Of a stretch of DNA of 64,000 nt, positions 57,965 to 64,000 are shown piece by piece. The translations under genes were made by a program, and so were the position numbers. The notes under the pieces are model-generated. The model did no database searches and had not been told where the DNA came from. It was given only the letters and a program-made list of their open reading frames with translations. This DNA comes from Anticarsia gemmatalis (lineage: Eukaryota; Arthropoda; Insecta; Lepidoptera; Erebidae). The stretch is taken from contig NC_134765.1 of assembly GCF_050436995.1 (NCBI RefSeq), forward strand, positions 5,731,501 through 5,795,500. Direction: 5' to 3'. Each line of letters begins with the position of its first letter. Positions within the stretch are counted from its first letter, which is position 1.

Positions 57965-59911
57965 ATACTTTTCCAACTGTTTAACTGACAAAGTATTAAT
58001 ATTCATATCGAAAACTGCGTCATTAACTTGTTGACTGCTTGCAGTTATGTTCGTTAATAAGTAATTAAATCAGTGAACTGTTAATGTTGCCCGGTAAATT
58101 AAATAACCGATTATGTAGTTTATTGCTGCTATACATTTAAATTGATGAATATAATTTATTAATATGCATTCATTGACATTTAAAATATAAACATAGGGCA
58201 AAACAAGCCTTGTAGTAGCCAAAATATCAATATATGAACTAAAATGAAGTCACAGACGTTTTATATTTATTAAAATTAAGTATCGTACATTTTTTAATAC
58301 AAACATAATAATGTAAATTTGAACTACAATACATTTTCTAATTAAATAAATTAAAGAGCAAGTCCAAATCAAAGTGCTAATGAATAAAGTAGTTCCGCAA
58401 AGTCACTCTGTCATCACCTTTCTTTCACAATAAACGCCAAAAAATCGCTTTGCTGCATCGTTGTAAATTCAAAAAACAAAGAACTCCAGTATTGCCAGTT
58501 GAACTCTCACTTGAGCGATTTAATTTGACCTGTAGCAACATTTCACTGGCGACAAAGGTTGCTGTATACCTGGCAACATTGCAGTTTGCGAGCTGCTGGG
58601 TGTTTGATTAAAACCTTTTTCGAAGGTTCGGAAAAGGTATTTAAAAACGTTACCTTTCACTCAGATTGCAAAAGTTGTTACATCAGGTTAGGTATAATAA
58701 AATTTAAATACGCAATATGAAAGCTACAAATTGTTAATTCCATTAAACGAGTGATAGAACTGACTAATGAACGTTGCAAAATAAACAATTGAAATTAAAT
58801 TGAATACTCCTGTGATTTACCTACTAATACTGATGCGCATTTGTGCCTAAGTAATTTTGTTCTTCCAATTCAAAGAGATTTGTGTAAATGTTTTCTACTT
58901 CATATTAAATACAAAGTACACAATCACATGGGAATAAACGATATTTCAAACAAGACAGCTACAATAACAGCGACATTTTAGTCAGCAAAATCGTGGTTAA
59001 ATCGGAAATTCTATTCATAGCAATATGTAATCCCACTAACTCGCACGCGGTGTCAATTATGAGAGATTTTGAGTGTCACGTTACGTGCCCGATCGTGTAC
59101 GGAATTACAACGGACCTATAAATCAACTCCTACTACATTATGATATGGATGAGCCCCCATTAAATCATTTTCACGGACCAGTTTTTTGCGACGTAATAAA
59201 ACTGATAGGTATTAGCGGGATAAATTGTTTTATACACGGATTATTGGGGAGGAAAATGAGGAATCTATTCTTGAGGATTTTGGCGTGATCTGATTGAGTT
59301 ATGCTTTTATATCCTTACTTAGAGTACAGCCATTAATGATATCTGTCATGCCAACAATGTAATATAAGGAAAAAAAACATTACCAAGTGCGATTACACCA
59401 AGTGTACTTTGGTGTCCGCGTACCACTATGAGAAAATGGCGTGATTTTAAGTATGTATGTAAAAAAATAAATTCTACTAAAACAACACCTACAACTGCCT
59501 ATACCATAGAAACTCATTGCCTATAAAAACCCAATCCGTAGTTTAAAAGTCATTAGTCGCAATTCATCTTTGTTAATAACACCAAGAAACAAACGATCGC
59601 ATTCCGTGTTTATTTAACTTCATACTCACACGATAAGTCACAACAACTTCTTGGAATGAACGTAATAATAAATTCTAGTAACTGATTAGCGTTTGAAAGT
59701 GAACCATTACCACGTTGACAATGTTCCCGTGACCTAGTTTAATAACAACACTCGTACTGAGATAGTGATGGGGTAAAACGTCTCACCGAATTCTCGTTCG
59801 CCCCATCGAAAATCGATTGGAAACGAAGATAGGGTTTTATGATTAGATTGAAACGACATTTACTTTACTTTGTTCATTTTTCATTTAAATATGATTACTG
59901 AACATGATATA
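57965..59911 (+). other. Dop1R2 intron, no element recognised
   Basis: AT-rich sequence following the donor. The short frame 59073-59288 has no domain. No exon resembling an amine-receptor C-tail seen. Confidence 0.5.
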
Positions 59912-60191
59912 TGGAGGAGCTCGTGGCTTAGTTAACAATAGCCGTGCGGATCGATGCCTGAGGTTAAGCAGGTTGATCTGTGGATGGGTGACCATCTTAT
60001 ACATATCGAGTTCCTCCGTGTTTTCGTCATTCGACATTTCGACAACCATTCTTACCGAAGGGTATTGTGCTATATCCCAGGTAACTGGGTTGTGGAGGTT
60101 AGATAGGCAGTCGCTCCATAAAAACACTGGTATTCAGCTGCATCCGGTGAGACTGGAAGTCGACTCCAATATAGCTTGGAAGAAAGGCTAA
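59912..60191 (+). mobile_element. 5S-rRNA-like SINE, fuller copy
   Basis: The head has GGATCGATGCCTGAGGTTAA and GCAGG, then TGGATGGGTGACCATC (59981-59996). This follows the 5S rRNA order of box A (GTTAAGCA) and box C (GGATGGGTGACC). The body contains GGTAACTGGGTTGTGGAGGT and TAGATAGGCAGTCGCTCC. The 3' part has GCTGCATCCGGTGAGACTGG and AAGTCGACTCC, which I recognise from lepidopteran retroposons. It probably lies in the Dop1R2 intron in sense orientation. Confidence 0.72.
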
Positions 60192-63100
60192 GCTGATATA
60201 CTGAAATATGTTTTAGTTTTATATAGTTAATGTTTTTCTCGCGTTGAGTGATTCTTAAATCAGATAGTAAAAAGATACATCACGTCGTAACTCAGACATA
60301 AAAGTTTTTTAATAACGCCTGTTGCAAGAAGGCTGAAAACATAAAATATGTTTTACATGTACTCGTATGTATAACTAAATATAACACGTTTTACATGAAC
60401 TATACACAATTATGTACATTAATGATATGTATAGAGCGAAGTGTAGGAGAAAGATTAGGAAGGCTTACTCTACTACCATATGGGGTTCATAGCGTGGAAG
60501 GGAGAAAGAGAATGTTCATGTCACACAGATAAAAATCACACCTTTTTTATCAACATCATTATGGTGTAAAGAAACGCAACGTAGGCAAAAGGAACGTGGC
60601 AAACAAAGATCCTTACGAACGAATTGATTTAAAAACAATTTTTTAATCGATATCCGTAAAAACGAACGAATTATTTCAAAAATTAACAGATCGATTTGAA
60701 GCCCACCACTAACCACTATTGGGTATAACATTGAGCATAACAAAGCAACCATAAAATAACGTCGTCGATTACTTCACTCCCCACGCTATAAAAGTTTGTT
60801 TTACTCGCTATTGTTTGAGTCCGTTGAGTTCATAACCCGGTCCCGTTTGATGGAATTTCAAAAAAAAGTTTTTCACATCCAGAATTTTTCATTAGACATG
60901 TTTGCCAATTGAACATATAAATATAGAATAAGCTTTACAATTTTAGTAAATTGTTCGTTTAATTTATTACGCCGATTAAAAAAATGTTTGTGTAATACTA
61001 CTACTAATAGTATGGTTAGTGGTCAACCTAATGCCTAAGTTGTCCAAGCCGCCCGAAAGGCCTTTGACGCGTATAGCTAGTTTTTCTTGAAGACATACGA
61101 ATGCATGAATGAAGATTTATTTTGTGTTTGATTCTTCAACATATTTTTATCTTCATAGAACGTTTGAGCAATGACAAAGAGTTACCAAATTAAAGCGTGT
61201 GTAAGCTAGTGTTTCAAAAGGACGTCCGTGAACCCCCTATATTCCCATATCCGGCTATATATAGCTATGAAACTGCTAGTCAAGCAATCATATTGATGTC
61301 GCCAAAAATCAGAATGATAAAACCATAAATAAACGATGTAAAAATGCTCTAACGACGCTGTCGTACATCTCGAATACGAGACATTTGAAGCATTAACAAA
61401 AAGTTAAAAGCAATAAATATAACTACTTAAGTTACATTTCATTGGCGATAACTTTGAACTCGTAAAGAACAACAAACACTAAAAGTCTTAACATAAATAA
61501 AAAACACACAAATGGCTTCAAAAATGTTTCAAGAATAAAATACAATTTGCGAAAACATTTTAAATGTTGAAGCTAGTTTTTGATTTGACTAAATTTCTCC
61601 TGTTTGGTAATTGAATATATTCTTAATACCTACTGTTATTTTCACAATAAAGTCCTCAAAAGTAGTTAATATTCCTAGACGCGAGTATAAACGTTAGAAA
61701 TTACGATAATGCCTGTTTAGAACTTCACTATTTAACTAATAAACAGGGTTGAAATGAATCCTGCCACTAGAAAGTTCGATAACTTTTAATCAACATACTA
61801 AATAAACGCCATTTTCATCTAAACGTACTTACATAGATTGTGCAAAATACGTTATTTAAGCAGAGAAGCGAAACTGTTACAGATTTTTTATAAAGCATCG
61901 CACAAGTTTTCCGTATCTTGCCACGTTTCGGGACCTCGCCAATTTCTGACATCTAATTGTATGCTAACAATATGTGATTTTAAAAACATTAAACGATTTA
62001 ACTAATTGAATCTAAATCATAGATTTAAAACAGTAATTCTGAAAGTGAAATTTAACTAAATCAATAAATGTAATGATTTAAAATAGCAGTTTTTTCAGTT
62101 CAGACAGAACTAAGAAACTTAGCCTCTAGCTATTATGTAGTTTCTTTGAAGTAAAAATAACGCTAAACCTTTTCGAATAAACAAGTTTACATTCATCTAT
62201 AGAGTTAATCAACTCTTAAATATATTCAACAATAGACATTCACGGTCAGTTATAGGCACTTGAAATATAAAAGCACTACAATAAATAGTGGAGGCGGGCA
62301 ATCACTTGTCAAACGAATAGGGGATCGAACTAAAACATTTCTAATATCTATTATTATCGTCCAACTTGACATTTAACCGTTCAAGTGCTATCCAAAATCA
62401 CATTAAGTACAAGTCAAATATATTTGTTTACAGAGAAAGGACAAGGACTATGCCATTTCTATTCGTAGTAGCGGTTTTATGGACTAGCTGAGATATGATG
62501 GCTTGCGAACTTTATTGGGCCACTCACTGACCGCCCAACTATTTTATGTTAGTATTAGAGTCAGCGATATTTGGCACTTAGCCAAAATGTATAAAATAAA
62601 CAACACTGCTGCTTTATGTGTGAAGGGTTGTGTGTTTATCTGTAATCTGTTTATGTACTTACATCATGTTTTTTGTTTACGTTGTATCATGTGGACCTTT
62701 GGACAGAAAGATTAAAAAAACGGGTTTTCAAAGGCTGTTGTCGCATATGTCCGTGCCAATATCTATTTTCCAGTTTGTAATTTTGGTAAGGTTCTATTAT
62801 TTAACAACCAAAGCGCGTCATTACATATCTCATTAAAACAAAAAAATAGGCATTAATAGTTGTTTTCTCATCTTATAGAGCAGGTATCACAAAAACTATA
62901 TTACTTAGTTTACATAAATTAATTTAACTTTGAGACCTAAAGTCTGTGTGAGTCGTAAACCTTGTCAGATTTACGTAGACCACATTTAATTTTGACTTCT
63001 ACGGCTTTATTAGTTTTACTTTGAGGTTTTACTGGATCCACGTCGCCGTGTGCAAGGACCTTAGATAAGTTAATATAATAATGTGTCCTTGCTACCGACA

Positions 63101-64000
63101 AAGTTTATTCAGCATTTAAAAACCCAAGAATGTAGAACTGCAAACTTAGCTACTAGCAAATAGACGACATATTTATACAAACTGCACACGCACGTTTCAA
63201 AACTAAACACATTTTCAGCAGAAATGCAGGAAACTACACACATTTAAATTTGTAATTGATTCATCAACATTCAACGTTTCAGTTAACAAAAAGGCTTCGC
63301 ACGATTCACATTCAAATGTTTTGCTTGCATAAAAAATAACATTTCCTACATCTAATTCGCGTAACCCGCGGCAACATCGAGATTCCCGGCATGTATTCCA
63401 TAACCCAGCTTACACAATTTATTGTGAGCACGGACACATACTGCAACCTCATGCATTATACAGCAGCAAAACGAACAACAACAACTAAGTCCAAGTTCAG
63501 CAAAGGACAGTATGACATTAAGCAGAATTGTTTATCTAAACTATGTTCTCTATCTTAACAGCGCAGGGATAAGAAAATCCTAAGTGGGATTTCTCGACAC
63601 CGCTTGAAGCTAGATATGTATTAAATTTATTGAAATGTCTCCATTTGTAAACTTTGTGAACGCAAGCTATCGCGAACTTTCGATACAATAGTATCGAACT
63701 CTTATCGTCGAAATGTCAAGCTCTCGATAGTGTGCGACATTTACCTGTAAATACAGAAATAGTCATTTTCTTGTTACAACGCACGTTGTATGTAATTCCC
63801 CTTTTGATTATAAATTTTCATTCCCCAAAAATATTTCTTACTCATTTGGGAAATAAAAAATATTCATCTCATGACTTTGTATCAAGCTGTAAAGCGAAAT
63901 GTATGCACGGAATGCTTGCTGTTCATCAAAATTTTGGTGCGGTTTTTTTATGAGAAATTTTCGTTCCCCAAAGATTACTTGCACACGTGACATGACTCAG
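60192..64000. other. Non-coding stretch to the window end
   Basis: Probably still Dop1R2 intron or downstream DNA. It contains a fragment of the 34-kb repeat at 61010-61075 and a short ATCGATA-rich stretch near 63666-63735 (GCTATCGCGAAC, CGATACAATAGTATCG, CTCTCGATAGTGTG) possibly related to the 51-kb MITE. No exon or RNA gene supported. Confidence 0.45.
61010..61075 (+). repeat. Fragment of the dispersed repeat seen at 33998-34240
   Basis: TATGGTTAGTGGTCAACCTA, CCAAGCCGCCCGAAAGGCC and TTTGAC match the start of that repeat (34003-34060). It is cut off after about 65 nt. Confidence 0.5.

Noticed and set aside
56700..58034. Dop1R2 reading frame continuing to the stop at 58034
   Set aside because: After RDFR the sequence fits a consensus donor (AG/GTACGT), and the read-through tail does not resemble amine-receptor tails.

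Overview
The window looks like a lepidopteran (moth or butterfly) nuclear genome. It is AT-rich, has no bacterial gene organisation, and carries repeats I recognise from Lepidoptera: short Helitrons with TC...CTAG ends inserted between A and T, tRNA-headed SINEs, a 5S-rRNA-like SINE, mariner-type MITEs and a CR1-group LINE with a PHD-finger ORF1. The one host gene I can name is an insect-type dopamine receptor.

Layout. 1-10.3 kb: non-coding, with one Helitron, one SINE and small repeats. 10.3-15.3 kb: a LINE with both ORFs intact and a pyrimidine microsatellite tail. 15.6-15.9 kb: a SINE. 16.0-19.6 kb: a Penelope-like element (PLE) inserted as an inverted head-to-head dimer. Its two arms look identical apart from one 376-nt deletion, a 12-bp target-site duplication flanks it, and a 33-nt extension sits on one side only. 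20-56 kb: mostly non-coding DNA with SINEs, Helitrons, MITEs and perfect palindromes, and no convincing host exon. 56.5-58.0 kb: a large exon of an invertebrate DAMB/Dop1R2-type dopamine receptor, running from the start codon to the seventh transmembrane segment and ending at a clear splice donor. 58-64 kb: probably the following intron, with another 5S-like SINE.

The window therefore holds the 5' coding part of Dop1R2 (plus strand), its likely upstream regulatory and 5'UTR sequence, and a transposon-rich region. The mobile elements are independent of the receptor. The item most worth a second look is the PLE dimer: a very young insertion whose transcript could fold into a hairpin of about 1.6 kb.
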